Assembly: GCA_946480965.1 (NCBI GenBank)
Contig: CAMLMI010000057.1
Location: 1-17,824 of the forward strand
Reading direction: 5' to 3'
DNA: 17,824 nt
DNA from: an uncultured Verrucomicrobiales bacterium
GTDB taxonomy: Bacteria; Verrucomicrobiota; Verrucomicrobiae; Limisphaerales; CANJSG01
This document shows positions 1 to 8,300 of this stretch, piece after piece. The number at the start of each line of letters is the position of its first letter. The stretch's first letter is position 1. The notes beneath the pieces were generated by a model. It saw only the letters and a program-made list of their open reading frames with translations, did no database searches and was not told where the DNA came from. Both the position numbers and the translations under genes were made by a program.

Positions 1-128
1 GCCGCCTTGGGGCGAACATCCTTTGAGCAAGTTTCACTGGCGACTCCGAGGCGCTCCGGAGTCGCCAGTGTTGCAGCTTCTTTTGTTGAACATCCTCCGG
101 CGGCTCGGCGGGAGCCTTCGCCCTACCT
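1..128. repeat. Dispersed palindromic (MITE-like) element, copy 1, cut by the window edge
   Basis: A perfect 14-base stem (CACTGGCGACTCCG at 35-48, its complement at 57-70) with an 8-base loop is followed at 99-128 by a 30-base terminal arm that begins GGCGGCTCGGCGGGAG and ends GCCCTACCT. The exact reverse complement of this arm lies at 11341-11370, and a close direct copy lies at 11473-11502. Bases 1-16 (GCCGCCTTGGGGCGAA) look like the inner end of the opposite arm, so the element probably starts left of the window. It lies 30 bases beyond the stop codon of the Gfo/Idh gene and could serve as its transcription end. No transposase is seen. Confidence 0.8.
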
Positions 129-157
129 TCCACCGGAGGAGTTAGCCGCAGGCCAAC

Positions 158-1537
158 TCAGAGGCTCCACCCCTTGCGATATTCGCGGCGGATGAACTGG
201 GTGACTTCCGGCGCGTTCTTGGCGCGGAGGTTCGGACCGTCCCATTCGATCTTCTTCTTGGCGCGCAGGGCCACGCAGCCGAGCAGGATGATCTCGGTGA
301 AGTAGCCGGCGATCTCGAAGTTCGAGTAGGGCGCGGGACCGCCCTTGCAGGCGTTGAGCCACTCGACGTAGTGGCCGGGGGAGCGCGGGATGGTGATGGC
401 CGGGCCTTCGTAGCCGGCGAAGGTCTTTTCCGGCAGCAGATGGAACTGCGCGCCGTAGTCGTCGGGCGAAAAGAGGTGCCCCTTGTCACCGATGAGCAGG
501 CAGCCGCTGTCGGGCAGCTTCTTGTTTCCGCCGTCGCGGTTGACCCACTTCATCGTCTCGGACACGACGTCGGCCGAGGGTTTCGCGCCACCGTCATACC
601 AGAAGAGCGTGACGGGCGGCATTCCGGCGCGGGCGGGGAAATCGAAGCGGACGACGGACTTGGTCGGCCAGGTTTCGTCGTTCATGCCCTCGGAGGACAA
701 CGCCTCGATGTGGGTCGGGAAACCGAGCTTCAAAGCGCGGAACGGCATGTTGGCGGTGTGGCAGGCCATGTCGCCGAGCGCGCCGGTGCCGAAGTCGATC
801 CAGCCGCGCCATTTGAAGGGGTGGTAGGCGTCCTTGTTATAGGGGCGCATCGGCGCGGTGCCGAGGAACCCATCCCAATCCAGATGCGACGGCACGGGAT
901 CAACGCGCGTGGGACGCGGAATGCCCTGGGGCCAGATGGGGCGATTGGTCCAGACGTGGACCTCGCGGATGCCGCCGATGGCCCCGGCCTGGATCACTTC
1001 GACCGCGCGGCGCAACCCGTCGAGCGCGCTGCCCTGGTTGCCCATCTGGGTGGCGACGCCGTGTTTCTTGGCCACTTCGCGCATGACGCGGGCCTCGAAG
1101 ACATCGTGCGTGAGCGGCTTCTGCACGTAGGCGTGCATCCCCATCCGCATGGCCTGGACGGCGGGGGCGGCGTGCATGTGGTCGGGCGTGGCCACGATGA
1201 CGGCGTCGATGTTCTTCATCCGGTCGAACATCACGCGGTAGTCGGCGAAGCGTTCCGCGCCGGGATATTTCTGGCCGCGCCGGGCGAGGGTGTTCCCGTC
1301 GATGTCGCAAAGGGCGACGATGTTTTCGCTGGCGCAACTGTCGGTGTCGGACTCGCCCTTCCCGCCCGCGCCGATGACGCCGATGTTCAGCTTTTCATTG
1401 GGCGACTTGAACCGCGGGTTCGGCGTGGTGATGCAACCGGGCAGGAGGATCGCGCCCGCCGCGCCGAGCGCGGAGCTGTAGAGGAAGCGGCGACGGGAGA
1501 TCTGGTAGCGATAGGTGGGCTGGTTGGGGGAGGCCAT
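158..1537 (-). CDS. Gfo/Idh/MocA family oxidoreductase, Tat-exported lipoprotein
   Basis: This is an NAD(P)-dependent sugar or cyclitol oxidoreductase-like protein of 459 residues. Residues 15-35 form a twin-arginine signal (SRRRFLYSS) running into a lipobox-like LLPGC, so the mature protein is probably a lipid-anchored periplasmic enzyme, as is common for the paralogous Gfo/Idh sets of Verrucomicrobiota and Planctomycetota. The Rossmann domain begins at about residue 50 with NIGVIGAGGKG, followed by CDID (77-80), ATPDHMHA (117-124) and the family's catalytic-lysine region, here QKP with K140 in place of the usual EKP. GDMACH (255-260) supplies the Asp/His pair typical of the C-terminal domain. 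The ATG at 1537 places the Tat motif correctly; no strong Shine-Dalgarno is visible. The substrate cannot be told from sequence. Because the cofactor must be loaded before export, Tat use fits. The gene stands alone, 223 bases downstream of the ATE-like gene. Confidence 0.95.
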   Translation of the reverse strand: MASPNQPTYRYQISRRRFLYSSALGAAGAILLPGCITTPNPRFKSPNEKLNIGVIGAGGKGESDTDSCASENIVALCDIDGNTLARRGQKYPGAERFADYRVMFDRMKNIDAVIVATPDHMHAAPAVQAMRMGMHAYVQKPLTHDVFEARVMREVAKKHGVATQMGNQGSALDGLRRAVEVIQAGAIGGIREVHVWTNRPIWPQGIPRPTRVDPVPSHLDWDGFLGTAPMRPYNKDAYHPFKWRGWIDFGTGALGDMACHTANMPFRALKLGFPTHIEALSSEGMNDETWPTKSVVRFDFPARAGMPPVTLFWYDGGAKPSADVVSETMKWVNRDGGNKKLPDSGCLLIGDKGHLFSPDDYGAQFHLLPEKTFAGYEGPAITIPRSPGHYVEWLNACKGGPAPYSNFEIAGYFTEIILLGCVALRAKKKIEWDGPNLRAKNAPEVTQFIRREYRKGWSL

Positions 1538-1634
1538 AGGATTGGTGAAGTCGGACGCTGCGCGAATCCGCTTTCTTCATGAATGGCCCATCTTGGTGGG
1601 AGCCGGGAAAAGAAGCTCAAAGATCGGAGCACGG

Positions 1635-1736
1635 AACCCACCCCTGGCCCCTCCGAGGAGGGGATAAGGCAGGACGTCAACTGACCGCCGGAAGCGTGTG
1701 AACAGTTCCCCTCCTGGGAGGGGTCAGGGGTGGGTT
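1635..1736. repeat. Inverted pair of 29-base GC-rich palindromic repeats
   Basis: The arm at 1635-1663 and the reverse complement of 1708-1736 agree at 27 of 29 bases. Each arm holds its own small hairpin (CCCCTCC-NN-GGAGGGG) followed by a CAGGGGTGGGTT tail. A third copy, identical to 1708-1736, lies at 11557-11585. The pair begins 25 bases after the stop codon of the ATE-like gene, so it may act as a transcription terminator or mRNA 3'-end stabiliser for that gene. That role is inferred from structure and position. Confidence 0.8.
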
Positions 1737-1760
1737 CGCCACTCCGTCCATGGACCGCCA

Positions 1761-2561
1761 CTACCCTCCCACCCGAAAGCCCGACTTCTCCGCCAACCGC
1801 TTCAGCTCTCCGCTCCAGAACGTCTCCACGAACTCCGGCGTCTCGAAGAGGTGCTTCGTCACCTCCGCTTGTTCGCGGCGCACCATGAACTTCAGCTCGT
1901 CGAGATTCGCCGACCAGCACGCGCCGTTGAAGAACTCCACGCCGGGGAACTGCGTCTTGTAGAGGGCGCGTTCCGAGTAGCAGGTGCCGAGATAGAGGGC
2001 GGCGAAGCCTTCCTTCGCGAAGCGTTCCACCGTGGCCGTCATCATGAACATGCCGAGGTTCCGCGAGAGCCCGCCGAGATCGAAGAACGCGTAGTAATAG
2101 TAGGCCACGCGCGGCGCTTCGAGGTGCATCAGGACGGTGCCGACCTCGGCCCCGGTCGCCTCTTCACGGAAGACCATCAGGTGCGAAATGACCGGGGACG
2201 ACATCAGCCGATCCAGCCGCGCGAACGACATCACGTCCTCGCCGAAACGCTGGTCGGCATACGCCTTCCACGCCGCGCGTTTCCTCTCCGAATAGTCGAA
2301 GGCCGCGCGCGGGATCAGTTCGCTGACGATCCCCTGCCCTTTGCGCAGGATGCGGCGGTTTTCCGACGAGGGCTGGAACTTCGCCAGCACGACGCGGAGA
2401 TTGCGGCAGACGTAGAAGCGGCTGAGGTCCGGCGCGGCGGGCAACAATCCGCGCTCGAAGAAGTCGGCGGGCGTTTCTCCGGCTTCGGGCAGCGCCCAGA
2501 TCACGTAGGGATACGTGTAGGTGGCGTAGTCGGACTTCCACTCGGAGAAGAGGAGCTTCAT
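1761..2561 (-). CDS. Arginyl/leucyl-tRNA-protein transferase (ATE/Bpt)-like protein
   Basis: The 266-residue protein resembles the GNAT-like fold of arginyl-tRNA-protein transferases (eukaryotic Ate1, bacterial Bpt), which move an amino acid from a charged tRNA onto a protein N terminus. Family-type segments are FQPSSENRRILRK (62-74, compare the family's SRSQRRxLRR), YYYYAFFD (154-161), the helix NLGMFMMTATVERFAKEG (168-185), and LYLGTCYSERALYKTQFPG (189-207), which matches the 'YLGYWI..CPKMxYKxxFRP' core. Cysteines occur at 52, 194 and 215, but the N-terminal CxxC cluster of classical ATE is absent. The length is near that of bacterial Bpt. The ATG at 2561 is the natural start. It lies 170 bases after the PurD-like/racemase fusion on the same strand, separated by a palindromic element. 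A true N-end-rule role is uncertain; it could instead act on a small molecule or peptide. Confidence 0.72.
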   Translation of the reverse strand: MKLLFSEWKSDYATYTYPYVIWALPEAGETPADFFERGLLPAAPDLSRFYVCRNLRVVLAKFQPSSENRRILRKGQGIVSELIPRAAFDYSERKRAAWKAYADQRFGEDVMSFARLDRLMSSPVISHLMVFREEATGAEVGTVLMHLEAPRVAYYYYAFFDLGGLSRNLGMFMMTATVERFAKEGFAALYLGTCYSERALYKTQFPGVEFFNGACWSANLDELKFMVRREQAEVTKHLFETPEFVETFWSGELKRLAEKSGFRVGG

Positions 2562-2573
2562 GGGGCAGTCCTC

Positions 2574-2728
2574 GGATACCGGATACCGGATGCCGGATGC
2601 CGGAGGTGCCCCTCACCCGGCCTCCGGCCACCCTCTCCCCATCCGATGGGGAGAGGGCCGGGGTGAGGGGCGGCCAACGACAGAGTTTTCAGAACGAGCT
2701 TCGCAGCCCATCCGGCATCCGGCATCCG
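2574..2728. repeat. Composite palindromic element with heptamer arms
   Basis: The left end holds four tandem 7-base units GGATRCC (2574-2601). The right end holds the inverse units GGCATCC twice (2714-2727) preceded by a degenerate third. Between them lies a 62-base palindrome (2609-2670) that starts CCCCTCACCCGGCC and ends GGCCGGGGTGAGGGG, with a perfect 13-base inner stem (2631-2643 and 2645-2657). The same 62-base core recurs at 13330-13391. The element fills nearly the whole gap between the ATE-like gene and the fusion gene and ends 4 bases from the fusion gene's stop codon. Confidence 0.82.
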
Positions 2729-2731
2729 TGT

Positions 2732-5215
2732 TCACCGCAGATGCCTCCGCTCCATCCGGCTGCTCCAGCGCACGAGGATGTCGTAGGAGACCGTGTTGGC
2801 CGCGCCGGCGAGTTCATGCACGGAGATGTGCTCCGCGCCCTGGGACCCCATCAGCACCGCTTCGTCGCCCGCCGCCACGCCGGGCAGTTCCGTCACATCG
2901 ACCATGATGGCGTCCATCGTCACGCCGCCCCGGATCGGCACGCGGCGTCCGTGCAGCAGCACGCAGCCGGTGTTCAACAGCCGCGGATAACCGTCGCCGT
3001 AGCCCACGGGCAGCACCGCGATGCGCCGGACCATTTCCGCGCGGTAACGCCGCCCGTAGCCGACCGTTTCGCCGGGTGCGACCTCGCGCACGAGCGCGAC
3101 GCGGGCCTTGACCGTCATCACCGGGGCCAGGCCTTCGAGCGTCGGCACATGGCTCGATGGATACCAGCCGAGCGGCAGCAGCCCGAGTCGGACCATCTCG
3201 AAGTGCGCCTGGGGGAAGTTGAGGAACCCGCCGGAGTTGCACAGATGCCGCAACGGCACGCGCACGCCCGCGTTCTTCAATCGTCCGACGGCCTGGCGGA
3301 AGCGTTCGATCTGCTCCAGCGAGAACGCGGGGTCCGCCGCGTCCGACATCGCGAAGTGGCTGAACACGCCCTCCAGCTCGATCCCCGGAATCTCCGCGAT
3401 TGACTTGCCGAGAATGGCGGTCGCCTCCCAGTCCACGCCGTGGCGGTTCATGCCGGTGCTGACCTTGAGATGCACCTTCGAGCGCAGCCCGAAACCGCGC
3501 GCCAACCTTCCCAGCTCGGTCGGCGTGGAAAGATCGTTCACGCACACGGTCAACCCGTGCTTCACGCATTCCGCCAAATCCTCCGGCGCGCGCTCGCCAT
3601 AGACGAGGATCGGAGCATCGATGCCGCCCCGGCGCAGCTCCAGCCCTTCGCCGAGCGTCGCCACCGCCAGGCGTTTCGCGCCCGAGGTCAAGGCCGTCCG
3701 CGAAGTCTCCACCGCGCCGTGGCCGAAGCCGTCGTCCTTCACCACCAGCAGCACTTCGGCCGCCTTGCCGGGATTGGCCGCTTCGGCCTGGCGACGGATC
3801 GCGGCGAAGTTCCGTTGCAACTGCGCGTGGTCCACCTCGATCCAGGCGGAGCGGAGCGGAACGGTCTCAACGCGCGGCCCCGACGCGCCCGCACCGGGTG
3901 GCCAAAGCGATTGCCCCACGTCGCGCCGATAGTAGCTGCCGAGCGAGCTCCACTGGCCGATCTCCGCATAGGCCGCGTCAATGGCGGCCGAGAGCGTCGG
4001 GGCCAGCGCCGTCACGTCGCAGATGCGGTGTCCCGTGGCTTCGAGCTGCCCGGAGGCGGACAAGGCGACTTCGTTCCACAGAACGTCCGCAGGCTGGGCA
4101 GGGATGCCCGGCCTACGCACCACCGGCACGCGCGGCCCCTCCATCTTCGTGAAGGGATACCCGTAGCCCGCCAACGTCACCGAGCAGCCGAAGCGCCGTT
4201 CCTCCCGCCAACGCGGCGACAACGGCCGGTTGCTGGCGCAGGCGATCAGCGTCTCCAGCGGGTTCGCCAGCATCCGGCAGATCATCGGGCCGGAGGTGAT
4301 GCCGAGGCGCACATTGTATTCCAGCACCTGCCAATGGCCGCCGCTGCGGATCGCCGTCACCTGCACCGGTCCGTGGAAGTTCACTTCGCGGAACCACGGC
4401 AACAACGGCCGCAACAGCTCTTCGCAGAGCCCGTAGCGGTCCTCCGGATCGCGCTCGATCAAGCCGCCCAACGGCGCGCCCGCCACCACGCCCATGTCGC
4501 CGTCGAAGGCGCGCTTGTATTCCTGGTTCGTCACCAGCGAATGGATCTCGCCGCCGCTGACCAGCGCGATGTGCCCCGCCTCGGCGCGCCCGAGATATTC
4601 CTGCATGAAGACGCCGTCCGCGTAGTCCAGCCGGGGCAACCACCCCAGCGTGTCCTCCACCGTTTCACAAACGATGGTGTGGATGGGGCTGTTGGGACCG
4701 CACACGGGATTCTTCAGGACGAAGGGCCGTCCATGTTCACGCACCAATGCTTCAGCCGCCGCTTGGTCTCGGGCAACGAACGCGCGCGGAAACGCCACGC
4801 CGAACCGCTCGCAGAGCACGCGGGCAAAGTCGCGGTCCAGCTCCAGTTTCAACCCCTCGCCGGTGGGACAGAGAAACGGCAGGCCGAGATCCAGGAACCG
4901 TTTGGCCCACGGCCGCTGGGCCCATTCGATCGACATCGGCACGACCAGCGCGGGCCGTTCCCGGGCCAGCCAATCGCAGGGATCGGGCACATCGGCCTGA
5001 TCGACGACCGGCCCGACCAGCGATGGGCCGTGGTGCGCGTAGCCGCGCGTGAGATACGTGGCCACCCGCGCGCCGTCGTCGCGCAGCGCCGACAACACGC
5101 CCTGGGTAAAAGCCCCTACCCCGAGCGCGACCACCAACGAAGAAGATGAAGATTGAGCGTCCACCGAAACAACCGGAGGTGCATAAGGGCGGACGCCGGA
5201 AGTGCAAGCCATCAT
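2732..5215 (-). CDS. Fusion of PurD-like ATP-grasp ligase and alanine racemase
   Basis: Residues about 27-440 align in order with phosphoribosylamine-glycine ligase: an N-terminal Rossmann-like domain, an ATP-grasp core (FVLKNP 165-170, VFMQEY 202-207, metal-binding LEYNVRLG 298-305) and the PurD C-terminal signature SYYRRDVG (427-434). Residues about 450-827 are a complete alanine racemase: VVKDDGFGHG with PLP lysine K493, HLKVSTGMNRHGV with R591, EMVRLG with R676, and the second catalytic tyrosine Y720 in VGYGRRY, followed by LPVGYGDGYPR and IRGGVTMDAI. The racemase half should interconvert L- and D-alanine or a related amino acid using PLP. The ligase half lacks PurD's GGREHA and RFGDPE motifs, so a purine role is doubtful; an amino-acid ligation coupled to racemisation is inferred. 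A GGTGGG stretch just before the ATG at 5215 may be a weak ribosome site. No signal peptide is seen, so it should be cytoplasmic. Confidence 0.93.
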   Translation of the reverse strand: MMACTSGVRPYAPPVVSVDAQSSSSSLVVALGVGAFTQGVLSALRDDGARVATYLTRGYAHHGPSLVGPVVDQADVPDPCDWLARERPALVVPMSIEWAQRPWAKRFLDLGLPFLCPTGEGLKLELDRDFARVLCERFGVAFPRAFVARDQAAAEALVREHGRPFVLKNPVCGPNSPIHTIVCETVEDTLGWLPRLDYADGVFMQEYLGRAEAGHIALVSGGEIHSLVTNQEYKRAFDGDMGVVAGAPLGGLIERDPEDRYGLCEELLRPLLPWFREVNFHGPVQVTAIRSGGHWQVLEYNVRLGITSGPMICRMLANPLETLIACASNRPLSPRWREERRFGCSVTLAGYGYPFTKMEGPRVPVVRRPGIPAQPADVLWNEVALSASGQLEATGHRICDVTALAPTLSAAIDAAYAEIGQWSSLGSYYRRDVGQSLWPPGAGASGPRVETVPLRSAWIEVDHAQLQRNFAAIRRQAEAANPGKAAEVLLVVKDDGFGHGAVETSRTALTSGAKRLAVATLGEGLELRRGGIDAPILVYGERAPEDLAECVKHGLTVCVNDLSTPTELGRLARGFGLRSKVHLKVSTGMNRHGVDWEATAILGKSIAEIPGIELEGVFSHFAMSDAADPAFSLEQIERFRQAVGRLKNAGVRVPLRHLCNSGGFLNFPQAHFEMVRLGLLPLGWYPSSHVPTLEGLAPVMTVKARVALVREVAPGETVGYGRRYRAEMVRRIAVLPVGYGDGYPRLLNTGCVLLHGRRVPIRGGVTMDAIMVDVTELPGVAAGDEAVLMGSQGAEHISVHELAGAANTVSYDILVRWSSRMERRHLR
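4086..4117. repeat. Palindromic repeat-like insertion inside the fusion gene
   Basis: An imperfect hairpin (GGCTGGGCA at 4092-4100, loop GGGA, TGCCCGGCC at 4105-4113, one mismatch) is flanked by CAGGCTGG and GCCTAC, resembling the arms of the element at 13260-13438. It is translated in frame as residues 368-375 (RPGIPAQP), at a point where PurD-like proteins would be expected to continue from the GYP loop into the C-terminal domain. It looks like a dispersed repeat captured by the coding sequence. Confidence 0.45.
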
Positions 5216-5266
5216 TGGCCCACCGGCGCCGCGCGCGGCGCGAACCCGCCAAACGGAGACGCGAAG

Positions 5267-5301
5267 AGGGCCGACCCGTTGGCAGGCAACGGATCGGCCC
5301 T
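5267..5301 (-). terminator. Probable intrinsic terminator of the giant secreted-protein gene
   Basis: Arms 5267-5281 and 5287-5301 pair at 14 of 15 positions around a 5-base loop, forming a strong GC-rich hairpin 28 bases past the stop codon of the 1045-residue gene. On the minus strand the stem is followed by CTCTTCGCGTCT, a weak U-tract. It lies 52 bases upstream of the start of the ligase-racemase gene, so that gene would need a promoter in 5216-5266 or read-through. Confidence 0.65.
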
Positions 5302-5328
5302 TGTCGAAACAGACGCCCTGCTCGGGGG

Positions 5329-8300
5329 CTATTTCCGCAACTGGAAGAACCTCTGGTTGCCGGACGGCGCGACGCTGGTGGAGCCAGCACCGGTGATCGG
5401 GTTGGGGGTGCCTTCAACCGGCTGCCAATTGGCGCCGGCCCCGACCGCCGGGCTCCCCTGGAGGACATAGCCGGAAGCGGCACCCGTCCAGGAGATGGTC
5501 ACGTTGGCCCCCTGTCGGCCCACGGTGATGAGCGGAGGCTGGGCCGCCACCTTCACGAGCTGGAGCGCGTTGATGGGCGGGAAGTAGCCGGCGTTTCCGA
5601 CGTTGGCCGACGTTGGCGTGACGGTGAGCAGCAACGTGCCGTCCCCCGCCGGCCCGACGTTCTCAAACATCACATAGTTGCCGAGGGCCCGGTTGTTGGT
5701 GTCCGTGCTGTTCATGCGGACCAACTCCGGATTGGCCAGGAACTGGAGCGAACTCTGCGCCCGAACCGCCAAGGTGGGATAGGTGGCCGCCCCGACGAGG
5801 GCGTAGTCCTGCTCGTAGGTGCTGTTGAAGCTGAAGCCCACGCTGTAAACGATGAGGTTGTAGGCCCCGGGAGGAACGTTGCTCAGGATGAGCGAGACCG
5901 GGGTGTTGTTGTTGGCGATGGAGCCCTGGAGCATGGCGTGCTCGGCGCTGGCGGCACCGGTGCCGATGCCGATCCGGGTGCCGACCGTGATGGGCACCTG
6001 GTTGACGGTATCCCAGACGGCGATCGTCACGGGTGTGACCGCGCCGTCGGCGTCGCGGAGGACATGGGTCCCGTCGATCAGGGCGTCCGGGATGTTGTTG
6101 AAGTTGCCCTGAAGCACGGCGCCCGCGATGTCGTTTGTGGCGAGAGCGGCTCCTGCGGTCGTGCCCGCGTCGCCGCCGCCCGAGAAGTTGATCCCGACGT
6201 AGGGAAGCAGCGGGATCGGCTGGGCCGGTCCGACGGTGATGGTGGCCTCTTGGCTCGGCACGTCCACGCCGTTGACGCCGATGACGCAGCGGAACTTCTT
6301 GCCGTTGTCGGCCGAGGCCAGGATCGGAGTCACGTAGGTCGGGCGCGTGGCGCCGGGGATGTCCACCCCCTCGACCTGCCATTGATAGAAGAGCGTGCCG
6401 CCCTTGGGAGCCGTCGCCCTCACGGACAAGCGGGCGCGCTGTCCGGCAGGGATCGTGGCGCTGGCGGGCTGCTGGGAAATGTTCACCGTGGCCGCGTCGG
6501 GGTTGATGAAGGTCGAAACCATGCCTCCTCCCAACGGCGGAATGTCGGCCACATTTCCCGGCGTGCCCACGCGCCGCGCTCCCAGACCGACCACCGCCGG
6601 GATGGTCCCCTGTTTGTAGAGCACCTCAAACAGGTAGCGTTGTCCGGCGACCAGATTGTCCGCCGTATGGACGACGCTCGCATCGAAGCCGGTGAGCCCG
6701 GCAACGCTCGTGAGCACGGGGACGAGGTTGGCCTCCGACACATCCGTGCTGATGGAAAGCACCGCCTCGTCGTCCGCATGGAGATAGAATTCGTAGGAGC
6801 CGGCCTGGGGAGGAACGAAGAAGGCGCGGAAGCGGGCCCCGTAATTGGCGAGCTGCAAGTCCGTGCCCAGGGAGACGGTGCGCACGAAGTCCAGCGAGCT
6901 CGGCCTGTTTGGGAACCTGGCGTCCGCCTGCAGGTCCGCAACCGTCGTGCCGGCCACATCATAGAACAGTTCACGGGTGATCCAGCCCGGGGCGAGCCGC
7001 CAGGAAGTGAAGGCGACCGTCGAGTTCGCCGCGATCGGGTTGCCGCTCACGTCAGTCACGCCGTTCACGGTGACCACGTAGTTGCTGTTCTGCACCTGGG
7101 TGCCGGTGGTCAGGAGGACGTCCTTGGACGTGTTCACATCGAGAACCGCCGCAGTGACGGCCACTCCGCCGCTCAACGTGAACCTGGACGGTATAACGGA
7201 GGCGGGGGCCAACGGGCGGTCGAACGTGACGGTGACATTGGTCAGTCCCGCCGATCCCACCGCCTTGACCAGAGCGGGCCGGGCCACGGAACCGGAATTG
7301 GGCAGGGCATTGAACTCCGTCTCGGTCAGAAGCACCTGGCTGAGGATGATCCGGTCGATGAACATGCCGGCTTCACGGGTGCCCAGCTTCAGGATCAGCG
7401 GCACGCCCGCGTCCACTTCCTCCTGCGTCACGGTGTAAACCACCGTCTCCACCGTCATCGCGTAGTTGTTCACCGCCGGCGGCAGGCGCGAGTTGTTCGC
7501 GGCGGATGTGGCGTAGTTTTCCACCCCGGGTCCGAGATCGCCCAGGCTGTTCGGTCGGTAGTAGCTGTTGCCGCTGTTCGCATCCAGGTCCGTGAACGCC
7601 TTGTCCGCCCGCCAGGTGAAGTGCAGCGTGTAGTCGCCGGGAGCACGGAAGCGGAGGCTGTAGGAGGCGAAGCTCGCCGGCGCGGTCGTCAACGTGGCGC
7701 CGGGCGCATAGAGGGCCTGGCCGCCGCTGGCCGGGGCGTCGTTGGTGGTGGCCCACAGGGTCGGCGTGCCGTTGACGATCTTGCTCACCCGTTCGGCCTC
7801 AAAGGCGACATAGGTCTCGTTCGCACCCTGCGCGACGATGTCGGTGTCCGAGTTGACCAGCGCGTTGAACTCCGCCTCGGTCAAGGCCGCCTGGCTGAGG
7901 ACGATCCGGTCGATGAACATACCGGCCTCACGGGTGCCCAGCTTCAGGATCAGCGGCACGCCCGCGTCCACCTGTTCCTGCGTCACCGTGTAGGTGATCG
8001 CCTCCACCGTCATCGCGTAGTTGTTCACCGCAGGCGGCAGCCGCGAGTTGTTCGCCGCCGACGTCGCATAGTTCGCCACGTCGCCCCCCAGGTCGCCGAG
8101 TTCGTTCGGCCGGTAGTAGCTGTTGCCGCTGTTCGCATCCAGGTCCGTGAACGCCTTATCCGCCCGCCAGGTGAAATGCAGCAAATAGTCCCCTGCCGAC
8201 CGGAACCGGATCGCGAACGTCGCGAAGCTCGCCGGTGCCGTCGTCAACGTCGCTCCCGCCGCGTAGAGCGCGCGAGTCCCGCTCCCCGTCGCGTCGTTCG

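Noticed and set aside
371..1582. Long plus-strand open frame (403 codons) opposite the Gfo/Idh gene
   Set aside because: It is the antisense of a gene with clear Tat signal and Rossmann motifs; its product is low-complexity, rich in G, A, R, H and D, as expected from GC-rich reverse-strand codons.
3440..5149. Plus-strand open frame of 569 codons opposite the ligase-racemase gene
   Set aside because: Antisense shadow of a strongly conserved coding sequence; no recognisable domain and an R/H/Q-rich composition.
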